A model generated the notes under the pieces. That model was given only the letters and a program-made list of their open reading frames with translations. It searched no databases and was not told the DNA's origin. The translations under genes and the position numbers were made by a program. A stretch of DNA of 64,000 nt, taken from contig JAOANR010000003.1 in NCBI GenBank assembly GCA_030278955.1, positions 36,784,054-36,848,053 on the forward strand. The letters are read 5' to 3'. This DNA is from Hygrophila difformis (Eukaryota; Streptophyta; Magnoliopsida; Lamiales; Acanthaceae). Below are positions 46,556 through 57,967 of this stretch, in pieces. The number at the start of each line of letters is the position of its first letter. Position 1 is the first letter of the stretch.

Positions 46556-46865
46556 TCTGGTACAAATAGGGTGGATTAGGACTTGTGAATTTAACATATA
46601 GTCTAAATAATTTCTATCAATGTGTATGTGTTTTATAATTTCGCACGTGGTGCTTGATCGAACTAAGAAACGTCGTACGCTTCCGGGTTTTATTTTAATT
46701 TATTTTATTTTATTTCGATTTTTTTTTGGTACGGACAGGTCTGTCCAGATTTTTTTTTTTCGATTTATTACAAATAAATCGGGCATTTTATTTCCTTAAA
46801 AGAAATTTTAGTACAAAAGTAGAAATATTTTCCTAGCAAAATAGTATCTACTATAAATAGAATCC
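46556..46865 (-). other. Spacer between D upstream ORF and gag
   Basis: AT-rich, with TTTTATTTTA and poly-T runs at 46690-46760. No coding signal. Confidence 0.5.
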
Positions 46866-47201
46866 CTAGCATCTCAAGACGTCCTCCGGTGGGGTAGCGG
46901 GATCCTCCTCCGGGTCTTCCTCCTCCGAACTTGGCGGCAGTAGATTGTCAAAGATGGTGTTCAAGTCTTGTCCATGAGCATCGATGTGTTCCTTCAGGAT
47001 TAGGTTTTGCGTAGTGAGGGTTTGGACTTGACGTTCAAGTTGGTTTATGCGGTGGTGATCCGCCTCTCTCAAGTTGCCCATGTGGTGCAAATTGGCCTCC
47101 AATTGAGCCATACGATATTTCATTTGTTCTATGGTTTGTTGGGAGTCAAGGTGAACGTTCATCATTTTGATCATCAAGTGCATCATATCTTGACTAGCCA
47201 T
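46866..47201 (-). CDS. Upstream ORF of D: small coiled-coil-like protein
   Basis: Open frame of 111 codons between PBS and gag. Residues 1-75 are Met/Gln/Leu-rich with heptad spacing (MASQDMMHLMIKMMNVHLDS, QQTIEQMKYRMAQLEANL, INQLERQVQTLTTQNLIL), pointing to a coiled coil. The tail is acidic (SSEEEDPEEDPATPPED). It matches no Gag or Pol domain I know. A decayed counterpart with stops occupies the same place in both A units, so it is inherited in this lineage. Function unknown; a Gag partner or RNA-bound accessory protein is a guess. It is intact although the D pol is not. Confidence 0.6.
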   Translation of the reverse strand: MASQDMMHLMIKMMNVHLDSQQTIEQMKYRMAQLEANLHHMGNLREADHHRINQLERQVQTLTTQNLILKEHIDAHGQDLNTIFDNLLPPSSEEEDPEEDPATPPEDVLRC

Positions 47202-47230
47202 CTAGCGCAAGCAAAAGATCTAGGTTAATA

Positions 47231-47340
47231 TTCGCCAAGATTCTAGGTTAACTTCACCAAGATTCTAGGTTAAAATTCGCCAAGATTCTAAGTTGAAATT
47301 CGCCAAGATTATAAGTTAAAATTCGCCAAGATTCTAAGTT
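47231..47340. repeat. ~22-bp tandem repeat in the D leader
   Basis: About five units of the type ATTCGCCAAGATTCTAAGTT, with a few substitutions. Confidence 0.85.
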
Positions 47341-47550
47341 CTCTACATAAAAGAGATGCAATATGCAAATGCAAATGATGATTTCCCCCCAAAAATAATT
47401 CATGCATTATATATATATTTTTCCATGGGTTTTATAATAAAAATCTTTTTTTTCCATGGAAATAATACTTTAAAATTTAAAATTAGTCAAAATATTAATA
47501 GTAGTTTAAAAATAATAATGGTTTAAAAATAATAGTTTAAAAATAGCCGG

Positions 47551-47562
47551 GCTCTGAAACCA
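47551..47562 (-). promoter_or_regulatory. Primer binding site, element D (one mismatch)
   Basis: GCTCTGAAACCA, one base from the Met-tRNA complement GCTCTGATACCA. AT-rich repeats like those of A precede it. Confidence 0.8.
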
Positions 47563-47565
47563 ACT

Positions 47566-49561
47566 TGTAACACCCCGGTTTTTGGTCACCCAGGTCGGGA
47601 TGTCACCGCCACACCTCCCTAGTAAGACACGGTTTCTCCTGCTTACTAAAGAGATGCAAGGCTAGGTATTTCAGCAATTAAAAATATTTAAAACATTTGC
47701 AAACGGCCTATACAATATAGTCTCGAAAATAATAATATCATAATGCAGCGGAAATAGTATTTAAGTATAATATTGCAGCGGAAATGTAAATACGACCGAA
47801 ATGGTCAAAACATGGGTCAAACAGGCCCGTTTATTCTTATAGTCTATGCAAGAATTTAATAATAAAGTTTGCAAAAATATAGTTTCCCCCATGCATGAAC
47901 GTGCTCATGTTTGTTCCACATACTCTGTAAGGAAAAAGGAAAATAAATGGTTTGGTCAGCACAACTTGCTGAGTAAGTTAACACATGCATGATCGTAGGG
48001 TTTAAAAGCCACTAATTTAATAATTACATAAAAGCATGATAATAATCATAAATAATTTACTTCAATAATATAACAAATTCTCATAATTTAAATCATGGCA
48101 CTAACCAATAGTACACTTAGCATAATTTAAATGAAAACCATAATTAATTCGAATAAAGCATTTAATAATTTAAAAGGACAATAATTAAACATTTAACAAT
48201 CCCCATTACTCCCGAGATTTAGTATTTCAAGTATTTCACGATTGCATCGCGATATCAACAAGTTTAGCCGGAAACCGGCGGCCGCAGCCGTATCTGCCAT
48301 ACCCAGTACCACTCCGGAGCCTCGGGAAACCCATATGGATATTCACGAGAGTGTAGGCCATATATCTCATGCCGTTTTGGCAATATATCTCAAAAATTTC
48401 GCGCGGGTCACCATCGTCCATAAAGGCACGAAGTGAATCGTTAGGAGGGCACCCTGCAGAGCACTCACCCCCTAATTTTAAAGATCAAGTTTGTAAAGGG
48501 GATTTCCTAAATTCCAGATTTCATGTATTTATTTCAAAGAGTCTTCTACTCGTTTAAACCTTAAAAGCTAGTTTCACCATTTCAACAAGATTTCAAGATT
48601 TGACTCGGTCAACCACAGTTTACTTCAAAATTCATTACAAATCGAGTTTAATTTTTAAAATTCTGAAAGTTTACCACAGAGTCGGAAACATCGAGATGAA
48701 CAACTTTTGTGTTTTAACTTTTTCAATCCGAGATACTGAAATAGGTCAAAAACATCAATTTTCGTAGAAACATTAATCTGTCCAAATTTCGTGTACAACA
48801 GTTCAAGATTATCAAGATCTACCATAGCAAATCAACTCCAAACTTAATGAAATTTTACAGAGACCTTCTTAAGACATTTTTCTACAGCTTTCATGTTCGG
48901 CTAAAGATCTAAATCGGCTTATAACTAATGTCAAAAACGTCATCAAAATCGGACCTAAGTTCTGTCAAGAAATTCAAGATCCAATTTCAAGCAGTTCGGT
49001 TTCGGGTGGATTTCATATAACAAATCATCATGAAAAATTCTTAAAATTTTACAGGAGATAGATCTAAGCCTTAGAAACGTTTTTTGTGTTTTAAGTTTTT
49101 TCGTTTGAAGAATTTTAAAGGTTCGGAAAAGTTCGACAAAACTGTTGCGCCGGTAGAAATCACATGATGACAGATTTTTGAAAGTTTCGATTAAGCTTTT
49201 AGGTTTCGTATTTTAATTACTCCCAAAACCATGTAAGTGTCAACTTACATATTCGTAGTCGTCCGAGATCGTCGAGTTCGAAGGCGTGGCTTCCAGTCCA
49301 CCGTTTATCCTCTCCGTTCGTCGGGTTCTTCGTTCTAGATCCGATTCGGGGTGTAGAAAGAAAAGAAGAGAATTAGGGTTTCGTTTTTGAATTAAAAACG
49401 AGATGGATGAACGGATCTAACTTACCACGACGTTGGAGATCTCTCAAATTCATCCACGGCAGTCCTCGCTCGGTTTTGGTGCCTCCGATGACTTCTGGAT
49501 CTAGGGTTTTGTGTATAGAGAGTATCGTAGGGTTTTGAAAAGTGTTCGGGGCTTCCAAGAG
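47566..49561 (-). repeat. Element D 5' LTR, cut by E
   Basis: The first 1996 bp match 38894-40886; element E begins at 49562. The rest of the LTR should follow E outside the window. Confidence 0.9.
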
Positions 49562-52500
49562 TGTAATACCCCAGATTTTTATCAACGTCCAAAGGAATAA
49601 AATTTATTCCGATCAATGTCGAAATATCTCCGAGAAGAAGAAAATAATTTATTACAATAAATTATTGCTCGGAAATGAAACGCCGATAGATTCAAAATTC
49701 AAAATGGAATAAAAGAGGGAAAGGAAGCCTGAAGACATTCCATGAATTGAGTCAAAATAATTGGAATTAAATTCAAGAAGGAAAATAATTCTAATTCCAA
49801 GAACCCGTGAAGTCGGAAGAAATTTAATTACACAAGTTATTGCACGGGAGTCAAAAGACGACGGATTGGAAGCCGACGAACCCGAGACCGACGGACTTAA
49901 GATTTCAAACATGAAATTCATTTGAGTCGAGATAAATTTAAGATAAGAATTTATGATCCGAGAATGACCCGAAAAATCGAGCCCGAAAACGTAGGAGGAC
50001 AGAAGTCCGAAAGAGAGGAGAAAAGGCCCGACGGGATCGCACGGCCCAGTCCGGACGCACGGCCCAGACCAGGCCGCGCGCTCTCCGCGCTGGTTTTGGC
50101 TAAAAACCGCGCCAACCCCGCGCCACCAAGACAGCAGCTGCCAATTGCGCGATTTCGGGGATTTCATGCCATATTTCGACCCCCCGACTTTGGAAACTCG
50201 ATCTCAGACGAAGGGAAGACATTTAGGACGAGGTTGGATGAACCTTAGCCTCATTCCTCAGTCTTGCAACCACTCCTCCATTCAAAACTCTCCCAAAAAC
50301 CAAAAAAAAGAAAAAAAACACAAGTTCTTCACTTTCCGACGACTTTCCGGCGACTTCCCGGCGACGAAAATCGACGAAGGAGGCGTGGAGGACAACATCC
50401 TTAGTATTCCAGATTGTGGTAAGTCATCCATAGGTTTTTGTTTAAGTTTTCGATGCCCGAAAATCCGATCTAACCCTAGACTTTTGCTTTCGGATTCGAT
50501 TCGTGGACGTTGGAAGAGGAAATCGACTTGAGGAGATTCGTTCGTGACATTCCGTGGATTTCGGACGACCCCGTGGCCTCCTAGACATCATCCCCACTGT
50601 AAGTTAATGCTTACTTGGTTTTGAGTGACGTAAAATGCAACCAAACATAGAGATTTAGTAACTCTAAAACCTGTCAACACGAAAAACCCCCGGCGCAGTG
50701 ATTTGGTGCGAATTTTTCGAACCCCTAAAACTTCTCCAACGGATAAACTTAAAACATGAAAAACGTTCCTAAGACATAGATATAGTTCATGTAAAATTTT
50801 CATAATTTTTCATTGCGTTTTGATATCCAAAAACGGCCGAGAACCAACTTGCCTTGAGATTCGAACTTGAAACTGTGACAGATTTGAAATCGAACCAAAA
50901 CCCCTATTTCGAGAGTTCAAATCGAAAAACGCAAAACTAGAATTTTAATCCTAACATATTAATCTATGTTGTGTAAAATTTTCAGACATTTTCGTCGAAT
51001 TTTGCTATTTCAAATCGCATCAAACATAAACTGCCTTGATAAGACTTTTCGAAATCTGACTGTGAACATATCCGAACTTGATGAGCATGTTTCTATATTT
51101 TGTATTCCGATTTGATCTTTGCAATCTAAATGAAAGTTGTAGATAATCATGTCTAGTATGTGCATATAAAATTTCAGAATTTTTGGAGTCCATTTGATAT
51201 GTTAAAAAGTCAATTTTCTAAACTATGTCAAAACTGTAACCGGACAGTGAACTATTTTTGCAATGAACTCGATTTTTGACATGTTTCCTCAACTTATTTC
51301 GAAAAAGTTAAAACACGAAAGTTGTTCGTTAGGGTGTTTTTGATATACTGTGAAAGTATCAGAATTGTTGGACTTGTAATGAATTTTTGAATTAAAAAGG
51401 CGTAAACGGTGACGTCAAATGATTTTAAATCGAAGAGATTGTGAAATATCGAAACAAACGGTCGAGACCTTGAAATACGATATATCTATACTTTTGAAAA
51501 ATCCCGTTACACTAAATTAAAACATATGAGATACTTAGCTATGTAGGGGGTGAGTGCTCGATAGAGTGCCCCTCTAGCTTTTCGCATTGTGCCTAGACGG
51601 ACGAGTGTGACCTATGTAGGGGGTGAGTGCTCGATGGAGTGCCCCTCTAGCTTTTCGCTTCGTGCCAAAACGCCGAGAGTGACCGACGTAGGGGGAAATG
51701 CTCAATAGAACGCCCCCTAGCTTTTCGCTTCGTGCCAAAACGGCCGAGGGTGAATGTTATGAGAAACTGTGCCAAAACGGCCAATGAAATACTTGAAATA
51801 CGACACGGCTGCGGCCGCCGGATCACCGGCTATACAAAATATAGAGAAATGGTTACGTAACGGGGAAATAAAAGATTTAATGTTTTTAAGTATTTATTTA
51901 TTTATGCCCATCTTTAAATTATGCATTTAAAATTATGTCCTTAAATTTTCATTGTTATTATGGATTAAATGCATGTTCAAGTACACAATTAAATTACTAA
52001 TTTTAAATTGATAGATGAGTTGTTTGTATGCATGCCTCGGAGTAAAAATTTAATTATTTAATTAAGCCTCTTTATATGTGTGTTAAATTATGATCTTGTG
52101 GAAATCCTTGTCTTTTCAAATATGTAATTAAATTATTATTAGATGAATAAAATTTAAATCATGTCTTGTATGCACATGTTTTCCTTGAATTTAATTAAAG
52201 GTTTTGAAACCCCTTGATCATAGTAGGTGTTAACTTACTCAGCACGTTTTGCTGACCAAACCATATTTTCTTTCCTTTTTCTTTCAGAGTATGAGGATTA
52301 TGCATCATCATATGCATACATGGGAACATTCGGGAAAAACTCTATTTTTAAATTCTTGCATTTAATTATGACTTGCATGAACGGGCCTGTTTAACCCGTG
52401 TTTTGGCCATGTCGGCCCCATACTTAAATTCCGCTGCATTATACATATGTAAATATTACTTTCCGCTGCAACTTTGATATTATGATTTTTAAATTATATT

Positions 52501-52638
52501 ATAATGGGTTTTTTGAATATTTTAAATTCTGAAAAACCATAGCCTTGCATCTCTTTAGCAAGCTCGGAGAAACCGTGTCTTGCTAGGGAGGTGTGGCGGT
52601 GACATCCCGGCCTGGGTTATCAAATCCGGGGTGTTACA
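49562..52638 (+). repeat. Element E 5' LTR (3.1 kb)
   Basis: From TGTAATACCCCAG to CCGGGGTGTTACA. From about 50520 on it follows the C LTR; the first kilobase is more diverged. Confidence 0.88.
51540..51780 (+). repeat. ~85-bp degenerate tandem repeat in the E LTR
   Basis: Three copies of a block with TAGGGGGTGAGTGCTCGAT, GAGTGCCCCTCTAGCTTTTC and CGTGCCAAAACG. It is the LTR block that occurs once in A, C and D. Confidence 0.8.
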
Positions 52639-52641
52639 AAG

Positions 52642-52653
52642 TGGTATCAGAGC
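52642..52653 (+). promoter_or_regulatory. Primer binding site, element E
   Basis: TGGTATCAGAGC after the LTR end and AAG. Confidence 0.93.
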
Positions 52654-53249
52654 CCGGACTATTTTTAAAACTAGCATTATTATTTTTAAACTATTACGAG
52701 TATTATTTTTAAACTAGTATTATATTTAAAAATCCATTATTATTTTTAAACTAACATTTTTTAGCCCAAATTTTTTCTAAGCCCTAACTTTAGCCCAAAT
52801 TTATTATTTTAAATCCCAAACCTTTTGAGCCCAAAATTTATTTTTCCTAGCCCAAATCTTTAGCCCAATATTTAATTACTATGTTGGCCCAATTATTTTG
52901 GCCCAATAACCTTGTTTTTACTTAAAGCCCAAATAATTTATTTCATTCGGCCGAATATAGTGGCCAAAACCTTTTATCCTTATTTTAATCTATCCATGGA
53001 ATAAATTTATTTTTAAAACTCATGGATAAATAAATGCATGCATAAATTAATTTTTATTGGGGGGATTGCATATGCATACATACATAATTGCACTCACTCT
53101 TTTTATGTGAATCATCGACTCTAAGAAGACTCTCTTAAATTAGTATTCGACATGACTTTGACTTAGGAGCGCTTGCTAAAGACGAACTTTGCCTTAGTCC
53201 TAGATCTTGACCACTTAGAAACTCATCTTCGCGTGCTTAATAATAGAAA
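52654..53249 (+). other. Element E leader
   Basis: As in C: TTTTTAAACTATTA-type repeats, then many AGCCCAAA words, then unique sequence to the gag start. No ORF. Confidence 0.6.
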
Positions 53250-53536
53250 ATGGCACCTAGGGGAAAGTCGAGGAAGGTAAGTCCAAACGGCACTGCCGCT
53301 AACTTCCCAAACGCACCTAACAACAATGAGATTCCTCCGAACATAGGAGATCGAGGGCCTCATCTTCCCAACAACATGGATGAACGTTTAAGGATGGTAG
53401 AAGAAGTACTCGTAGTATTAGGAAACGCCGAGGTGCATAGGGCACAAGCGGCAATACCTCCGCCAGTAGCTCGAAATAACTATCTAGATTTAGTAAATCC
53501 TTATCAACCGCCACACTATGATGGGGAGGAAGATCC
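53250..53536 (+). pseudogene. Gag of E, N-terminal fragment cut by F
   Basis: MAPRGKSRKVSPNG, then MDERLRMVEEVLVVLGNAEV and YLDLVNPYQPPHYDGEEDP, matching the D Gag up to the capsid start. Unlike C, the capsid beginning is kept. The frame runs into the F LTR at 53537. Confidence 0.85.
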
Positions 53537-56500
53537 TGTAACACCCCCATTTTCTTTAATGAAACAGCGGAAGCAAAGAACGGGAAAAGGGGCGGGGTGC
53601 TACCGCCACGCATTCCGGATTGCCCGAAATACGCTAAGGCTAGAATAAATATTGCAGCTGAATGTATATGCTAACCACGTTCCGGACAAGCTAGCATATA
53701 ATTCGCAAAGAAGCTTATAATACTGTGAAAAGTATAAAATAAGCTTAATAAAAATGTTTGGTATAGCGTAACCAAACGGAGGAACGCATTCCTCAAGGAG
53801 CTCAACGATAGAAGTGGAATGAATCCATGGAAGTTTTTATTTTAAAAGAGGTTGTACCTCGCATTTGAAAAATATTGTAAAAAGGGTTGTCTAACTCGCA
53901 TTACAAAATTTAACACTGTTAAACGCAAAATGCATTGTTTAAACAGTAGGGCACAAGGTTGCACAAACGGGATAAAACCCAAATACTTGTTAATACTTCA
54001 TAAATAATTTTCTATGCCAAGTAATATATTATTATCACAAAGGGGGTTTTTAAAATATACATTTTTACGTGAATAATACCCCAAACTGTGCCCGTGCAAA
54101 AGATGCCTTGTAGATCCTAAAACCTGAAAGGAAATGGTAAAAAGTGTAGAGTCAGCGAAAACAATCGCTGAGTAAGTAGACCTTTACTCCCGGAGGAGGT
54201 CGGGTTGCAGAAATAATTTAAAAGGAACAGTTATGGTAATGGTATGCTAAAACGAGAATTAATTTAAGCACAGACAAAATCCATATAAATCTAATCCCGG
54301 GAGAAGAAAAATATGACACTATGCGTTACCAAGAAATAAATTTCTCAGCCAACATGATGTGCAGGTTCCCTGTTGTAGGGCCCAGTTCTCACATACATTC
54401 AAGGGATTGTGGTGGAGGTAAGAAATTCCCTCAGACCACGCGGAATCCAACCATGGCGTCGCGCTAGTTTTCAACGGTCCCCGAATGGCATGCGACGCAC
54501 GCAAACGGCGGAGGTGGCGTTGAGCCGACCCAGTAGCGTAGACCCACCCCGTAACAATGAGCTCCAAACATCCATATTATTTATTGCAGAAATTAAATAA
54601 GCACAGTAAAATGGCATACCAATAATCCAAAAGCAGTAGGGAGCTATAAGCATAGATTTAAAAAGTAATAAAAATGGTTTTCTTGAAATTTATGCTTAAG
54701 CTAAATAATTTGGGTTTGCTCCAAAGAGTAAAAATCTACTTACTGTCACCGAAGATGGAATGGGCACGACACACGCGTAGGCTACGAGCAGATGTTCTTG
54801 ACAGCTATTGACTAGCCAAAAATCCTAATATTAATTTAAAATGCTATAATAGTATTTTAATACAAACAATAACTAAATATTTCCAATTTCAAAAATTCTT
54901 ACCAGACCACTTCACCGCTTCTACGGACTATGTTATAATTATTTTAACCGAGCTTCTGAAACCTCCGTATGAAATAATAGTAAAATGGGAAGAGAAACAG
55001 AAAAGAAGATGGAGCAGCAGCAACTCGAAGACAGAACAAGAAAAGAACAAAAGAGAGAAAGCAGAAAAGAAAAACTGGGGGAGTAGCAGAAAAGAATGCA
55101 GAATAGGAAACTAGTGTGGTGAGAAATTTTTTTGTGAACAGCAATAATGAAAATAAGGGCTAGATTTTATAAAGGATGTAGGTGAATCCATTTGTCCGGT
55201 TCTTATCGCTACTCCTTTAATTCATGTAATTGCCCACCAAGCACCCATGTATTTCCATCAATCTGCTCAATGGTCACTTCTCCCTTTGCCCTCAAGACCG
55301 ATCCTTGCCTCCTCCTTTCCCCTTCATTTCCTTTCTTCTTTTCCTTCAATACCCGCCCCCACCCCCTCAATCAATTCTTCTTGCAGAATTCTTGCTCTCT
55401 CCTCAAGAGAACTCCAACAATACATATTGGTTAAAAGAGAGTCGAGGTAAAAAGCTTATCCCTTCTTATTCTTTCTCTCGGTTTGGTGTTTGAAAAAAAC
55501 AAATGGATGGTGACAAATGGTGGGGGCGGCAGTGGCGCTAGGGGAGCGTTGGGGGCGGCGATGGGATGATTTGGGAATGGCATTGGGGTGGCGACGGCAC
55601 CGGCGATTCTGGCGGCGACGGCGGCAGTGTCCTCGTCGGCCTCCCCCTTCCTCTCCCTCTCTCTTTTCCCTCTTTCCTTTGGTTGTTTGATTTTGATTGG
55701 AAGTGGTGGTTGTTCGGTCATAGGGGGTTGGAAAGAGGATGGAGTAAGTGGTGGCTCGGCTGTGGTGGTGGTCGGAGACGCGATGATGGCCGGAGGCGAC
55801 GGCAGGAACAGAGGAGGTCGGCGGAGGCGGTGGTGGTGCGGGTTGTAGATCGGAAGATGGTGGTGGTGGTCTGTGTGCGGTGGTGGTGGCCGGCGGCATC
55901 GGCCGGAGTTCCGCCGGAGTTTGGCCGGCGGCGAGGGCGGCGCCGGAGGCAGCTGGGCAAAAATCTAGGGTTAGGGTTTAGTTTGTGTTTGGGCTTAGGG
56001 TTTGTTTTGGGCCTAATTGCTTTGGGCTCAAATTATTTGTTTAATTAATTAGGACCCAGCCCAATCTTTTAAACATGGACCTCAATCTTAATTATGGACT
56101 TAATTGACTAATTAATCTACGTTGTGGACTTAATAATTTAATTATCCGGTATAGTTAGTCGAATAAGTTGAGACTCTATATTCTTCACTTCGGGACAATC
56201 GCAAATTAACGGTCGGCCAATTCCCTATAATTAAATAGATTAAGTTCCCTATAATTAAATAGATTAAGTGTTTTAATGTAATTACATGGACTTAATTTTA
56301 TAGCCTAACTAATATTTTGTGTTATTTAATGGATTGGTTCATCTATTAATTTACCACCGTTGGTTAAATGATTCACCATTCCAAATTCTTTAATCCGGAC
56401 GATTAATCGTCAAATGGGTCACTAGATAATTTATATTCAATTGGTCAAGTATTCTTAATTTAATCTTAATGATTAATTCGTAATATAATTTGAGTCCGAA

Positions 56501-57362
56501 CTTATTTAATTCAACATTAACTCAAAAATTCCCGACGTTTGCCCATTACGCGATTTTAGGATTTAAGTTATCCTTCGTCGTGATCTTAATTAATAATATG
56601 TTAATTTAATATTTAATCTTACTATCATAATATAGCTTAGTGGGTTAATGGGTTTAAAACACCTAGTAGTGGATTTCTTTGTCAAAATATTCAAGTGTAT
56701 CAATACTTAATCCAATTGCGTATAACTCAATGGATTCAACTCACTTAATAATTAGTCTTCAATTATCTTATACACATACTTTTATTTAATAGACTTTAAT
56801 CATTTATTAATTTATTCCTCTAGCAAAAGTTGTCCAAGTCTTCAAACCCTTCCAGTTGACACAATTTGCTAATTACAATTTGGGCCGGCCTTAAATCTCA
56901 TAAATTATTAGCCTAAGTCTTTTTACTTAAATTACGTTGACTAAGTTTGATAACCCAGTTCATGTCCAATAATATTTTTATTTAGAGTCTAACCGTTCAT
57001 AAGCTCGTCTCTTTTGACCACTAAATTATATTTCCATCCGGTATCCTCGTCGGATAATTTGGTAATACTTAATTTGCCCTTGGCGAATGTTTAATCCATC
57101 TCGTATACATAGATTTTGGGGACTTAAGTAATTTCTTGATAATCTATAAATTAATACTCATTTGCTAATTTAATAGTCTTGGACTTAAAAGTTTTTAATT
57201 CCTTAAATTTAATTCTCAGATAAGATTGATTTAAATAAATTCGCACTTTGAAAATAACTATCATTTCCTTTCATCTTCCAAAAATTTTTATTTACGAGAA
57301 ATTTTGAATATTTATTTATTAAAATTTAAATGTTTATTTAAGAATTCCTACGGGGTGTTATA
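53537..57362 (-). repeat. Element F 3' LTR (3.8 kb)
   Basis: Starts TGTAACACCCCC and ends GGGGTGTTATA (the usual CA is TA here). A GC-rich stretch (55500-55970) has open frames of low-complexity Gly/Pro/Arg type on both strands. AT-rich sequence from 56040 on shows nothing coding. Confidence 0.88.
55959..56040 (-). promoter_or_regulatory. Telo-box and GGCCCA-type motifs in the F LTR
   Basis: On the element strand: GAGCCCAAA, AGGCCCAAAAC, AAACCCTAAGCCCAAA and AAACCCTAACCCTAG. Telo-boxes (AAACCCTAA) with TGGGCC/T (site II, UP1-like) motifs mark many plant growth-related promoters. The second copy is at 63774-63855. Promoter role inferred. Confidence 0.45.
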
Positions 57363-57400
57363 GTCTACCCTCCTTAAAATAAGGCTTCGTCCTCGAAGCC
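57363..57400 (-). promoter_or_regulatory. Polypurine tract and 3' hairpin, element F
   Basis: Element strand: GGCTTCG-AGGA-CGAAGCC (57383-57400), TTATT, TTAAGGAGGGTAGAC, LTR. Confidence 0.78.
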
Positions 57401-57967
57401 ACACGACAAAACTAAGAGAAATTTGTAACTAGAAGTATCGTTTTCAAAATTTATATTATTATTATAAAAAGCTTCTGACGTATTACCTATTAGTTACAGT
57501 TTCCTCCCTCCAGCCCTGGATATTTATCCTCGATATGCTCTTGAATTTCTTAGGTCATATCTTTTTCATGGCATGTACCATCAAATCTTTAAATCCATTG
57601 ACGGTTCTATGTTTACCTAGGCATGGGCAGGCAATCTAATCATTTGGTTATGGCTCAAACCAATCCTTTCGAAGGGAAAAATTTTAAATGGAACATCGGG
57701 GATTATTATTCAGGCGGAACCTTTAAATGCCTCGCAACAAAAGGTAATGCCTTGGTTATACATACTAAGCGCATTACTTGGTTCAAAAGTCGGAGTACGA
57801 TCGATCCAATTACATATCATTCTACCATGCCCGATTTATCAATGCTCTTAGAGATTAATGAACATGATTGTTGAAATCTAAACCGACATATATTAGGGGC
57901 TACATGTCCTAAAGCAAAAGTAAAAACGTCCTCCAACGAGTGTGTCCCGGCTCCACTTTTATCCTCT
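57401..57967 (-). other. Element F region after gag, pol absent
   Basis: Near 57820-57870 the minus frame reads CSLISKSIDKSGMVE, faintly like the start of an aspartic protease, suggesting a pol stump. A purine run GGAGGGAGGAAAC with TGTAACTAA after it lies at about 57497-57518. Nothing else coding is seen. Confidence 0.4.

Larger units (their letters stand above)
38894..49561 (-). mobile_element. Element D: Tekay/Del-type chromovirus, formerly autonomous
   Basis: The minus-strand order is 5' LTR (47566 onward, cut at 49561 by E), PBS, upstream ORF, gag, protease, RT, RNase H, integrase with chromodomain, polypurine tract, 3' LTR (38894-41479). It is the only element here with pol and thus the type of helper that A and C would need. 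Several stops, a frameshift, a poly-G run and a 106-bp duplication show this copy is inactive. Confidence 0.92.
49562..53536 (+). mobile_element. Element E: Ty3/gypsy element related to C, cut by F
   Basis: 5' LTR, PBS, leader and the first 287 bp of gag are present before F interrupts it. Pol content cannot be judged because the remainder is outside the window. Confidence 0.88.

Noticed and set aside
47231..47340. Regular ~22-bp repeats as a CRISPR-like array
   Set aside because: Units are contiguous without spacers and lie in a plant retroelement leader; a simple tandem repeat.
55456..56048. Pro/Arg- and Gly-rich ORFs in the F LTRs (also 63247-63863)
   Set aside because: Same situation: low-complexity GC-rich LTR sequence open on both strands.
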